The position numbers and the translations under genes are program-made. Below the pieces are notes generated by a model. It saw nothing but the letters and a program-made list of their open reading frames with translations. It was not told the origin of the DNA and did no database searches. From NCBI GenBank assembly GCA_934343915.1, contig CAKRIL010000032.1, forward strand, positions 1 to 28,663: 28,663 bases of DNA, given 5' to 3'. This DNA is from an uncultured Lachnospiraceae bacterium (lineage in GTDB: Bacteria; Bacillota; Clostridia; Lachnospirales; Lachnospiraceae). Of the stretch, positions 16,091 to 24,377 are shown piece after piece. How positions within the stretch are numbered: position 1 is the stretch's first letter; the number at the start of each line of letters is the position of its first letter.

Positions 16091-16987
16091 TTAATTAAAC
16101 AGTTTTTTAATTATCTCTCCCCTATTCTCCTCAAGGTACTCCTCCGTAAAATGTGCCTCATCACCGAATGCGCTCTCAGGGTAATAATCTATGCCTTCAA
16201 TGTAGTCTCCAAGCAGGTCTGCCAAGCCGTTATCTGCAATCTGCTGCGAGAACTCCCCCCAGTCATGATTGTCCTCCGTGTCCGGAAGCGGTGCTGCCAT
16301 AACCTTGAGCTTTACGCCGTAGCTGTCGCAGAGCTCCTTTATCTTAGGCAGATACTTTATCGTAAGGTCGCTTAAATGCTTCTCATCACGAACCTCAAGC
16401 TGCTGCTCAAGCACGTTGTTTAGGTACACGTCCATATAATACGCATTATTCTCGATAAAGCTTTTCACAATATCATTCGTCGCATAGAGCTTTCCGAACC
16501 TGTCCTCAATATACTCTCTGGTGTCATCATCTATATACTGCTTATATGTGTCATTGTAGAAAGGTACAATAAAATACTGGAATGAAAAGTTAAACCACAG
16601 CGGATTTGCAAGGCTCTGAGGTCTTACGATATAATATACCTCCTCCGTCTGCGGATTGTTTTCAAGGTAACGATTGAGCAGAATATAATTGCCAAGCACC
16701 GTTATCGCCTGATTGGTCGCAAGATAGCATACCTCATCTGTCTCATCCTGATAATCCGGTGAAAAGATAAGACGTGCCACGCTGTCGCCTATGATAACCT
16801 TCGTGTACTCCGTCTTTTCCTCAGCAAGATCAAGCGCATAATACAGCTCCGGACCAAAGCTCGACGGACTGTTCTTCCCCCTGATGTACTGCACCGCAAA
16901 ATAACCGCCAAGCGACACCACGACAAGAACCACAAAAACCACCACAGTTACTATAAACTTCACAAAACCTGATTTCTTTTCCTTCAT
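16091..16987 (-). CDS. Membrane-anchored SGNH protein (DltD/AlgJ-X-like)
   Basis: A 298-residue protein with one N-terminal membrane helix (about 8-33) and an extracellular SGNH-type domain: Ser69 in VIIGDSVARL and a C-terminal Asp276-x-x-His279 (GDEAHF). This is the layout of AlgJ/AlgX- and DltD-like partners that pass acyl groups from an MBOAT protein to surface polymers. An MBOAT gene lies directly upstream. I use the ATG at 16987 (GGAGG 6 bases before it); the longer frame to 17011 lacks a site. A -35 TTGACT at 17100-17105 with a weak A/T-rich -10 may give it a separate promoter. Substrate is unknown: teichoic acid, cell-wall glycan or exopolysaccharide. Confidence 0.75.
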   Translation of the reverse strand: MKEKKSGFVKFIVTVVVFVVLVVVSLGGYFAVQYIRGKNSPSSFGPELYYALDLAEEKTEYTKVIIGDSVARLIFSPDYQDETDEVCYLATNQAITVLGNYILLNRYLENNPQTEEVYYIVRPQSLANPLWFNFSFQYFIVPFYNDTYKQYIDDDTREYIEDRFGKLYATNDIVKSFIENNAYYMDVYLNNVLEQQLEVRDEKHLSDLTIKYLPKIKELCDSYGVKLKVMAAPLPDTEDNHDWGEFSQQIADNGLADLLGDYIEGIDYYPESAFGDEAHFTEEYLEENRGEIIKKLFN

Positions 16988-17139
16988 ACAAATCCTCCAT
17001 GTCACTGTCATACAGCGACACCATCAGAATAATGAAAAATCTCTGTTTTCTAATATTTTTCATTACCATGTCTATATATTTTTATGTAGTGCCTTGTTCA
17101 GTCAAAACAGGCTCACAACCTTAGCTATGTATAATGAGA

Positions 17140-17345
17140 TATATTTATATGTATCGCGACTTTTGGGAGAAGCGTAATTGTTCTTAGGGCTCTGACATCA
17201 CCCAGCCAGAATCAGCACGGATGCTGATTCAGAAGCAATGCATACAAGGAAGTATGCTTTGCTTCGATGGCGGACATTATAAAAAATTTCACGGAGCCCT
17301 TAGAACATCTTGCTTCGTACAACGGAGCCGATACATATAAATATA
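17140..17345. repeat. Long nested palindromic element (type A, copy 2)
   Basis: It occupies most of the 415-base gap between the MBOAT and SGNH genes. Outer arms of 17 bp pair perfectly (TATATTTATATGTATCG at 17140-17156, complement 17329-17345). Inside are CGACTTTTGG and TACAACGGAG, shared with copy 1 at 11177-11261, then GAAGC/GCTTC, then a second long-range stem 17180-17192 with 17294-17306 (12 of 13). Enclosed by this are two local hairpins, 17209-17230 (8-bp stem) and 17232-17265 (13 of 14). No open reading frame fits it. The layout is a multi-branched structure, as DNA cruciform or RNA. Confidence 0.8.
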
Positions 17346-17369
17346 GTCATTATACATTCACTGCCTTGG

Positions 17370-17400
17370 CTGCCTGTTTTTCACATTAACGTGCAGGCAG
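17370..17400. terminator. Hairpin just after the MBOAT gene
   Basis: A 7-bp perfect stem CTGCCTG (17370-17376) with CAGGCAG (17394-17400), plus an inner CAC/GTG pair, begins 2 bases beyond the MBOAT stop codon. There is no T run on the minus strand, so it may be a weak or processing hairpin and not a full terminator. Confidence 0.35.
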
Positions 17401-17402
17401 TA

Positions 17403-18905
17403 TCAGAACTCAAAATACACAAACGAGCTGCTATCCGCCCCATACTGCATAAACCATATTACCATAAGGTCTACCACCAGCACATATATAGCCCAGCGCA
17501 CAGGCTTCGGAAGCTTCTTAATTCCCGCGAATATTGAGCCTCCGCGCTCAGCCGCAGTATAAGCCGTCAGATCATATGCGAACAGCATTCCGATTACAAG
17601 TACAAGGTGAATGAGCATGCCGCTGTTAATTCCTATCGACTGCAGACCGCCCTTTATATATGCCACAGGCGAAGCAATCCCATGCCACATATTAGTCAGA
17701 ACATACACTGCATCACCCACGCTGTCCGCCTCAAAGAATACCCATGCCACCGTCGCAAAGATGAACACAAGCACAATTCCGATAATGCGTGCAGCGCCTT
17801 TTTTTCTGTACGACTTGTCCTTCGGGTCGCGCCCATGCAGCTTAGCCCATGCATTGTGTGCGAAGGTCTCAAGCACCTGAACGATGCCGTGAAGCGCACC
17901 CCACACGATAAAGGTAAGATCAGCCCCATGCCACAGACCGCTGACAATGAAGGTTATCATGATATTGCATGCATACCTTAAGCTTCCCACACGGCTTCCT
18001 CCAAGCGGAATATAGATGTAATCGCGGAACCATGACGAGAGCGATATGTGCCATCTTCCCCAGAACTCCTTGACCGAGGAGGAAAAATACGGGTACTCGA
18101 AATTCTTTGCACCATCATAGCCAAGGAGCCGTGCCGCACCATTGGCAATATCCGAATATCCCGCAAAGTCACAGTATATCTGTATTGAAAAAAGGAACGC
18201 CGCCGCCATGAGCGCAAAGCCGTCGTACGCATTCACATTTGAAAATACCTTTGTGACATATCCCGAAAGCATATCCGCCACAATCATTTTTTTGAAAAAG
18301 CCGACTGCCATAAGCTTCACCGCGTCAGATGCTTTTTCATAGGAAAACACGCTGTCTGTAAGCGTATTATTCTCAAGCTGGTCGAAGAAGTGAGCAGGTC
18401 TTTCTATCGGTCCCGAAGCTATCTGTGGAAAGAAGCTGACATACACGGCATATTTTACAAAGCTGCGCTGAGCCGGAAGCTTTCCTCTGTACACTTCAAC
18501 CATGTAGCTTATAACCTTGAAGGTGTAAAAGGATATTCCGATAGGCGCTGCTATCTTAAGAACCGCAGGTGTAAATCCGATTCCAAAAACACCAAGAGCA
18601 TCTGACAATACCTGTCCCGCAAAGTTAAAATACTTAAATACCAAAAGAAGCCCCAGTGCGACCGCGAACGGTACACTGAAGCATAGCTTTCTTAAGCCTC
18701 CCTCACGCTTTTCCATGAGAAGCGCTCCGACATATGTCACAACACTCACCGCGCACAACAGGAGAAAATTATTTATCCCGAAGCCGAGGTAAAAATAGCA
18801 GTTGGCTGCAAGCACCACAAAATATCTGTATTTTGCAGGTATCAGCCAATATATCAAGAATACAGCCGTCATAAACACGGCAAAGCTAACTGAATTAAAA
18901 AGCAT
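17403..18905 (-). CDS. MBOAT-family O-acyltransferase (AlgI/DltB-like)
   Basis: A 500-residue polytopic membrane protein of the membrane-bound O-acyltransferase family. The catalytic histidine is His326 in VSGLWHGADLTF; FWGRWHISLSSWFRDYIYIPLGG (from 281) and SFFPQIASGPIERP (157-170) are AlgI hallmarks. AlgI-type proteins take acetyl groups from the cytoplasm and hand them across the membrane for polysaccharide O-acetylation, usually with an SGNH partner such as the gene next downstream. The length is normal. The start is 3 bases after the acyltransferase-3 stop, and its RBS AAGGAG lies within the end of that gene, so the two are coupled. Confidence 0.93.
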   Translation of the reverse strand: MLFNSVSFAVFMTAVFLIYWLIPAKYRYFVVLAANCYFYLGFGINNFLLLCAVSVVTYVGALLMEKREGGLRKLCFSVPFAVALGLLLVFKYFNFAGQVLSDALGVFGIGFTPAVLKIAAPIGISFYTFKVISYMVEVYRGKLPAQRSFVKYAVYVSFFPQIASGPIERPAHFFDQLENNTLTDSVFSYEKASDAVKLMAVGFFKKMIVADMLSGYVTKVFSNVNAYDGFALMAAAFLFSIQIYCDFAGYSDIANGAARLLGYDGAKNFEYPYFSSSVKEFWGRWHISLSSWFRDYIYIPLGGSRVGSLRYACNIMITFIVSGLWHGADLTFIVWGALHGIVQVLETFAHNAWAKLHGRDPKDKSYRKKGAARIIGIVLVFIFATVAWVFFEADSVGDAVYVLTNMWHGIASPVAYIKGGLQSIGINSGMLIHLVLVIGMLFAYDLTAYTAAERGGSIFAGIKKLPKPVRWAIYVLVVDLMVIWFMQYGADSSSFVYFEF

Positions 18906-18908
18906 ATA

Positions 18909-19934
18909 TTATACTCCTTGTTTAACCGACTCCCTCTTTTTCCCGAACAGCTTCGCCGCCGGCTTCTCAAATGCAATATACACAACGAATGTCATGAGCA
19001 CAAAGAATCCAAGCTCTATAAGCCAGTAGAGCGGCATCGGCATTGTCGTCGTCTCTTTATCAATAAGAGTCTTCATTATCAGTATTCCTATCGGATGTCC
19101 CAAATACAGCGAATATGAATACTTTGAGACAAATCTTACCGCTGACACTGCACCACGGCACAGCCTGTTATCCGGTATCCACTCTTCTACGTCCATTGTC
19201 ACAAGAAGAAGTGTGGTAAACATAATAATCCAGTACAGCTTGGTATTGCTCACATCAAGTATGAGAAATGCAACTCCCATCAGCATAAGCAGGGTAACGT
19301 ACTCGAATATCTTCTTTTCCTTCACGGCAAAGTAAGCCGCCACTCCGAAGAAGCACAGATATATAAAGTACGCCGGGTGTCTTCCCGCATACTCCGTACC
19401 CGCATACAATATTTCAAGGTAATGCACCCACACCTGACATACCACGAACGCCGCTAAGAGGGCAATCACCGCACGCCTGAAATTATTGATAAGCTTGTAC
19501 AAGAACGGGGCAATTATATAAAATAACATAATCGTCACAATCGTTCCCGTCGTTCCGAGATAGAACCAAAAAAGGAGGTTCCGCGGAAAGAACGTGGTCG
19601 TGAGCGTGAAATACTTTACAAGACTCACAATTATCTGCTTTGCCGGATATCTCTCACCGAGCACCACAAGATAGATAAAAAAGTATATCAATACCACACC
19701 GTAATAGCTCGGAAGTATTCTTGCGAGCCTCCTCTTGTAGTAAGAGAGAGGAGAAATATCCTTGTGCCTGTCTATCGACAGGAACGCCGTATAACCCGTC
19801 AGAAGAAGGAACAGCTCAACACCGTGTCCGCCCCATCCGAATATCTCAAGATGCACCAGCACAATCATAATCGCTGCAACTGCTCTGATTATATCCAAAT
19901 TCAATAATTTTTTATTTATACTCTCTGATTGCAT
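18909..19934 (-). CDS. Acyltransferase-3 (OafA-like) membrane protein
   Basis: A 341-residue integral membrane protein with about ten hydrophobic segments, of the acyltransferase 3 family. The N-terminal NLDIIRAVAAIMIVLVHLEIF (12-32) carries the conserved Arg17 and active-site type His28; LFLLLTGYTAF follows. Members O-acetylate surface or secreted glycans. I start at the ATG at 19934 because GAAGGG lies 9 bases upstream; the 10 extra residues of the longer frame are polar and have no site. It is downstream of the GH13 gene (34-base gap) and coupled to the MBOAT gene. Having two different acyltransferase types in one unit suggests one surface polymer modified at two positions, or assembly plus modification. 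Confidence 0.88.
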   Translation of the reverse strand: MQSESINKKLLNLDIIRAVAAIMIVLVHLEIFGWGGHGVELFLLLTGYTAFLSIDRHKDISPLSYYKRRLARILPSYYGVVLIYFFIYLVVLGERYPAKQIIVSLVKYFTLTTTFFPRNLLFWFYLGTTGTIVTIMLFYIIAPFLYKLINNFRRAVIALLAAFVVCQVWVHYLEILYAGTEYAGRHPAYFIYLCFFGVAAYFAVKEKKIFEYVTLLMLMGVAFLILDVSNTKLYWIIMFTTLLLVTMDVEEWIPDNRLCRGAVSAVRFVSKYSYSLYLGHPIGILIMKTLIDKETTTMPMPLYWLIELGFFVLMTFVVYIAFEKPAAKLFGKKRESVKQGV

Positions 19935-19968
19935 GTATCTTTTCCCTTCACAACGCCGCAACACAATA

Positions 19969-22083
19969 TTACTCTGTTCTCTTTACAAATACCGCTGATG
20001 AATACTCAGGAAGCTTGATGGTGAGAATGCCGCACGGTACATCATAGCGCACAACATCGCATGAATGTCCGTCCCTCATCGTGAACATAACCTGCTCAAC
20101 ATAATCGCCCTCGAGTACCTCCGCCTGCCATGCATCCACGCTTATCTCGCGCTCGCCGTCATTGTTGTTGATGACGACAATGACGCTGTTATTGTTGTAA
20201 AAGCGTGCATAGGCAAGAATATTGTAGTCGGCATATATATTTTTGCAGGAGCCGCGTATAAGAGCAGGATTCTCCTTGTGGATTCTGATGATGTCCTTGT
20301 GGAACTGAATAAGCTGCATATCCTCATGTCCCCAAGGATATGTTCTTCTGTTATCCGGATCCGTCCAGCCGCACACACCCGCTTCATCACCATAGTATAT
20401 TGTAGGAGCACCCGGCCATGTCATCTGCATAACCACAGCCTCCATGAATATTCCTTTATTTACTCCGTAGTTGGCTGCCTCTGCACCCTTGCTCGCCGTT
20501 CTTCCTATAACCCTGTTGGTTCTGGTTAAAAATCTTGAATGGTCATGGTTGGACAGCTCATTCATCGATATTCTCATTGGCTGACCGCCGAGTCTCGCCA
20601 TATTATGTCTCATATGCGATATAAAATAATTAGGATTGCCGCGCAGCGCATCATTGCTCGAATCGCTGTGCTTTTCCATTCCCGTGAGGAAATAGGTCAC
20701 AGGCTCCATGAATGCATCATAATTCATGATTGTATCCCACTGGTCGCCCTGAAGCCAGCTGTATGAATCTCCGTAATTCTCGGCAAGTATTATCGCATTC
20801 GGATTGGCTTCCTTCACCGCATCCCTGAACTTGCGCCAGAATATATGGTTGTACTCCTGCGAGAAGCCGAGGTCTGCCGCCACATCGAGTCTCCAGCCGT
20901 CAACATTGTAAGGAGGTGACACCCACTTCTTTGCAATGCCTAAAATATACTCCTCAAGCTTCTTTGAGCCCTCATAGTTGAGCTTCGGAAGTGTATCATG
21001 TCCCCACCAGCCGAGATATGAATTGTTGTACGGCCACGCATAATCATCCTGAAACTTAAAAAAATCGTGATAAGGGCTGTCCTTGTCTACATATGCGCCC
21101 TTGTTGAAGCCTTCGCTTCCCTCGTATATTCTCTCCTTGTCGAGCCACTTATTGAAGGAGCCGCAGTGGTTGAATACTCCATCTATGATTACCTTAATAT
21201 TTCTTCTGTGTGCCTCCTCGACGAGCTTTGCGAAAAATTCATTACTTGCCTCAAGGTTGGCATAATCGGTAACTCTCTTCTTATATTTCGTGGCATTGTC
21301 ATTGCTTCTCGAATTCTCAGGAAGCGGGTCACCGCCGTCATTTACAATCACGCCAAAATGCGGGTCAATATAATCGTAATCCTGAATATCATACTTATGA
21401 TTGGATGGCGACACAAAAAGAGGATTAAAGTAAATTGCATCTATTCCAAGACTTTCAAGATAATCCATCTTATCAAGCACACCTTGAAGGTCTCCGCCAT
21501 AGAAGTTGCGGACATCCATTGCCGCCGGGTATTCATCCCACTTCTCCACACGATGAACAGGCTCACCTATATACACATACTCATTATCCACAACATCGTT
21601 CGTCTTATCCCCGTTGCAGAAACGGTCAACATATATCTGATATATAACCGCACCCTTAGCCCAGTCAGGTGTCTTAAAGCCCGGATTAATAACAAAATTG
21701 TATGTCGGATTGAGCTCTCTGTATGCTCCTGCCTGATTGTAATATATGCTTGTTCGTCCGACAACGGCGTGAAAATAATACTCCGTTCTCTGTGCTCCAA
21801 GCTCGAACCCGGCAGCATAATAATCAAATACAGAATTGGTCATAACCTTCTTCATCTTATAGGCTACTCCGTTGACAACCATCTCCACACTGTCCACATT
21901 GTACTTAGCCGTTCTGAATTTAAGTGTCACCTTATCTCCGGCGGACGGCTCCTCAGGGCTTCTGTATTCTTCTGTGGCATCTGCGAACATGGCACGGTCG
22001 TTAAGTATAGGCTTCATATTTGAAAAATATGTGCTCTTAATCTCATTCTTGGACAATCCTGAAAGATTCTTCGTTATTTTCAT
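19969..22083 (-). CDS. GH13 neopullulanase/maltodextrin-type alpha-glucan hydrolase
   Basis: A 704-residue cytoplasmic alpha-amylase family enzyme. An N-terminal beta domain (about 20-130) like CBM34 is followed by the (beta/alpha)8 barrel with region I DGVFNHCG (301-308), region II GWRLDVA with nucleophile Asp400, region III ILAEN with Glu435, and region IV SNHDHSRF with Asp514; a C-terminal beta domain ends the protein. These features fit neopullulanase, cyclomaltodextrinase or maltogenic-type enzymes acting on imported maltodextrin. I prefer the ATG at 22083, with AAAGGA 11 bases upstream; 22092 and the far 22140 are alternatives. It heads the unit that continues into the acyltransferase genes, an odd combination. 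Exact specificity is undecided. Confidence 0.9.
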   Translation of the reverse strand: MKITKNLSGLSKNEIKSTYFSNMKPILNDRAMFADATEEYRSPEEPSAGDKVTLKFRTAKYNVDSVEMVVNGVAYKMKKVMTNSVFDYYAAGFELGAQRTEYYFHAVVGRTSIYYNQAGAYRELNPTYNFVINPGFKTPDWAKGAVIYQIYVDRFCNGDKTNDVVDNEYVYIGEPVHRVEKWDEYPAAMDVRNFYGGDLQGVLDKMDYLESLGIDAIYFNPLFVSPSNHKYDIQDYDYIDPHFGVIVNDGGDPLPENSRSNDNATKYKKRVTDYANLEASNEFFAKLVEEAHRRNIKVIIDGVFNHCGSFNKWLDKERIYEGSEGFNKGAYVDKDSPYHDFFKFQDDYAWPYNNSYLGWWGHDTLPKLNYEGSKKLEEYILGIAKKWVSPPYNVDGWRLDVAADLGFSQEYNHIFWRKFRDAVKEANPNAIILAENYGDSYSWLQGDQWDTIMNYDAFMEPVTYFLTGMEKHSDSSNDALRGNPNYFISHMRHNMARLGGQPMRISMNELSNHDHSRFLTRTNRVIGRTASKGAEAANYGVNKGIFMEAVVMQMTWPGAPTIYYGDEAGVCGWTDPDNRRTYPWGHEDMQLIQFHKDIIRIHKENPALIRGSCKNIYADYNILAYARFYNNNSVIVVINNNDGEREISVDAWQAEVLEGDYVEQVMFTMRDGHSCDVVRYDVPCGILTIKLPEYSSAVFVKRTE

Positions 22084-22150
22084 TAAATACATAATCCTTT
22101 CATAATCGGTGTGCCTTTTTACAATATACTCCGGCAGCATCCGATATATT

Positions 22151-22179
22151 ATGATACAATCACGGACACATTATGTCCT
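22151..22179 (-). promoter_or_regulatory. Possible GH13 promoter with overlapping palindrome
   Basis: On the minus strand AGGACA (22174-22179) and TATCAT (22151-22156) are 17 bases apart, upstream of the GH13 gene. A small palindrome, GGACACATTATGTCC (22164-22178), covers the -35 and could be an operator. Both boxes are imperfect. Confidence 0.3.
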
Positions 22180-22214
22180 TTTAATCCTTATATCATTTTA
22201 TGATAGTATGGGGA

Positions 22215-22252
22215 AATTTTCAAGTAAAAAGACCTTTTTACACTTGGAAATT
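22215..22252. repeat. A/T-rich hairpin in the GH13-ftsH gap
   Basis: Imperfect inverted repeat with arms AATTTTCAAGTAAAAAG and CTTTTTACACTTGGAAATT, paired with one mismatch and a two-base bulge around a 2-base loop. It lies in the gene-free stretch 22141-22544. It could be a second termination hairpin for rightward reading. Confidence 0.45.
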
Positions 22253-22304
22253 AGTGCATAAGCTTCAGTAATTGCTCCGTGCTTCGCATTTCATGCGCCA
22301 ACGT

Positions 22305-22335
22305 AAAAAGGACAGCTCACGACGCTGTCCTTTTT
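22305..22335. terminator. Strong bidirectional terminator downstream of ftsH
   Basis: A perfect 12-bp stem, AAAAAGGACAGC (22305-22316) with GCTGTCCTTTTT (22324-22335), around a 7-base loop. It has A and T runs on both sides, so it works for both strands. It is about 210 bases beyond the ftsH stop and would end the long yabP-ftsH transcript. Confidence 0.85.
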
Positions 22336-22356
22336 GGAGAAGGTATTTCATTTCTT

Positions 22357-22410
22357 ATGGGGTGTAGCAAAAACTATATAATGTATTGGGGGGTTACGAG
22401 TATATATTAG
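22357..22410 (+). other. Candidate 17-residue micro-ORF
   Basis: In the 400-base gene-free spacer, the plus strand has ATG at 22357 reading MGCSKNYIMYWGVTSIY to a TAG at 22408-22410. A purine-rich GGAGAAGG (22336-22343) lies 13 bases upstream, which is longer than usual. The codons span an odd G6 run and a TATATA stretch. It directly follows the strong terminator hairpin. The peptide is not obviously random (aromatic-rich, one Cys) but I know no family for it, and chance is a good explanation. The rest of the spacer, 22411-22544, is A/T-rich with no gene that I can support. Confidence 0.2.
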
Positions 22411-22544
22411 CATGACCTTGTAAATAAGTGTTCACAAACTTAACAAAGTTTCAAAAATAATTTTGTACATATTGTACAGTATATTTTTTATAAAATGTAA
22501 GAGAGTCTCATTTGTTTTACATTTAACAAAGTCTTATACCCATT

Positions 22545-24377
22545 CTACGCCTCAAACAGTGTATTGAACTCATCGCCCGTAATCTTTTCCTTCTCAATAA
22601 GAAGCCTAGCACAGGAATCAAGTACATCTCTGTGCTTCTCAATAATCTCCTTAGCCTTCTTGTAGCAGTCATCAATGATATTCTTGACTTCCTCATCAAT
22701 AACCGAGGCAACTCCTTCACCATATGACTTGGTGTGCGCGAGGTCTCGTCCGATGAATACCTCATCATCATCACTGCCATAATTGACAAGACCGAGCTTA
22801 TCTGAAAAACCATACTGCGTAACCATCGCTCTTGCGGTCTGTGTTGCCTGCTTAATATCCTGTGATGCACCTGTGGTTACATCATCGAATACAAGTTCCT
22901 CGGCAATGCGCCCGCCAAGACTGACAATAATATTCTGTAACATCCTGCCCTTGGTGTTGAACATCTCATCCTTGCCCGGAAGCGGCATCGTGTATCCCGC
23001 TGCGCCTGTTCCGGTAGGTATGATTGATATTGTATGAACAGGCCCCACATCCTTAAGCTCATGGAAGAGAATGGCATGACCTGCCTCATGGTAGGCCGTA
23101 ATTCTCTTCTCCTCATCGGATATAAGTCTGCTCTTTTTCTCCTTGCCTATACCAACCTTGATAAACGCCTGTTCAATGTCTTTTCTTGAAATGAACTGTC
23201 TGTTATTCGCGGCTGCATTGATGGCAGCCTCGTTCATAAGATTTTCAAGGTCTGCTCCCGCAAAGCCCGCAGTGGTACGCGCAACTGTCTCAAGGTCAAC
23301 ATCATCGCCAAGCTTCTTATTGCGGCTGTGAACCTCAAGAATCTCCTTACGTCCCTTAACATCAGGTCTTCCCACAACAACCTTGCGGTCAAATCGTCCC
23401 GGACGCAGAATGGCAGGGTCAAGAATATCCACTCTGTTCGTGGCTGCCATCACGATGATTCCTTCATTCACTCCGAATCCGTCCATCTCAACGAGAAGCT
23501 GGTTGAGCGTCTGCTCTCTCTCGTCATGACCGCCGCCCATTCCTGTTCCTCTTCTTCTTGCAACGGCATCAATCTCATCGATAAATATAATACATGGTGC
23601 ATTCTTCTTGCCGTCCTCGAAGAGGTCTCGCACTCTCGAAGCACCGACACCTACGAACATCTCAACGAAATCCGAACCGGATATTGAGAAGAACGGCACA
23701 CCTGCCTCACCCGCAACAGCCTTGGCAAGAAGTGTCTTACCTGTTCCCGGAGGGCCTGTGAGAATAACTCCCTTCGGTATTCTCGCACCAATCTCAACAT
23801 ATTTTTTAGGGTACTTAAGGAAATCAACTATCTCCTCAAGCTCCTCCTTCTCCTCTGCAAGACCTGCGACATCCTTGAATGTAACACGTCCCGGAGCGTT
23901 AGGATCAGTCATCTTGGCACGGCTCTTTCCAAAGTTCATCATCTTGGAATTAGCTCCTCCGCCGCCCCCTGCTGCCTGTCTGTTGATAATGAGTGTCACC
24001 ATCACCATAGCTGCCGCAATAAGCAGGAACGGAAGTATTGTTGTTAAGAATATGCTCTCTCTGACAACGTCATTCACCACAAGCCCGGCTTCACCCTGTG
24101 CAATGACAAGTGACGTAATATCATTGACATCGGTCACATTGAAGCGTTCGGAACTCCTGCTGCTGTCCTTGAATGTAACCTTAACCATACCTGTCGGAAC
24201 CTCAGAATTCTGTGATATCTCAACCTTGGATATATTTTTGGCTTCAATATCCGTTATAAAATCACTGTAACCATATGAGGAACTACTCTTGCCGAATGAA
24301 CTGAAACTCATGATAAAATACATAACCACAAGCACAATGACAAGATATATTATTCCTCCTCTGAATTGTCTGTTCAA
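22545..24377 (-). CDS. ftsH: ATP-dependent zinc metalloprotease FtsH
   Basis: A 610-residue membrane-anchored AAA+ protease that degrades damaged membrane proteins and short-lived regulators. Two membrane helices (about 9-25 and 109-130) flank the extracytoplasmic domain. Walker A GPPGTGKT is at 208-215, Walker B IIFIDE at 263-268, the second region of homology NRVDILDPAILRPGRFDRK at 314-332, and the zinc-binding HEAGH at 430-434. A poly-Gly linker (137-141) precedes the AAA domain. It starts with TTG at 24377, overlapping the hpt stop codon by four bases (TTGA) with GAGGAG just upstream, so it is translationally coupled to hpt. Length and order match other Firmicutes. Confidence 0.97.
   Translation of the reverse strand: MNRQFRGGIIYLVIVLVVMYFIMSFSSFGKSSSSYGYSDFITDIEAKNISKVEISQNSEVPTGMVKVTFKDSSRSSERFNVTDVNDITSLVIAQGEAGLVVNDVVRESIFLTTILPFLLIAAAMVMVTLIINRQAAGGGGGANSKMMNFGKSRAKMTDPNAPGRVTFKDVAGLAEEKEELEEIVDFLKYPKKYVEIGARIPKGVILTGPPGTGKTLLAKAVAGEAGVPFFSISGSDFVEMFVGVGASRVRDLFEDGKKNAPCIIFIDEIDAVARRRGTGMGGGHDEREQTLNQLLVEMDGFGVNEGIIVMAATNRVDILDPAILRPGRFDRKVVVGRPDVKGRKEILEVHSRNKKLGDDVDLETVARTTAGFAGADLENLMNEAAINAAANNRQFISRKDIEQAFIKVGIGKEKKSRLISDEEKRITAYHEAGHAILFHELKDVGPVHTISIIPTGTGAAGYTMPLPGKDEMFNTKGRMLQNIIVSLGGRIAEELVFDDVTTGASQDIKQATQTARAMVTQYGFSDKLGLVNYGSDDDEVFIGRDLAHTKSYGEGVASVIDEEVKNIIDDCYKKAKEIIEKHRDVLDSCARLLIEKEKITGDEFNTLFEA

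Noticed and set aside
8614..17345. CRISPR array suggested by repeated palindromes
   Set aside because: There are only two or three dispersed copies, not regular spacers, and no cas genes are present.
21067..22023. A 318-codon plus-strand frame opposite the GH13 gene
   Set aside because: The minus strand encodes all four GH13 catalytic regions; the plus-strand peptide has no recognisable motif or start signal.
22421..22441. Rex-like operator (TTGTAAAT...TTCACAA) upstream of nothing obvious
   Set aside because: The half-sites are two bases too far apart for the usual Rex consensus and no target promoter is next to it.
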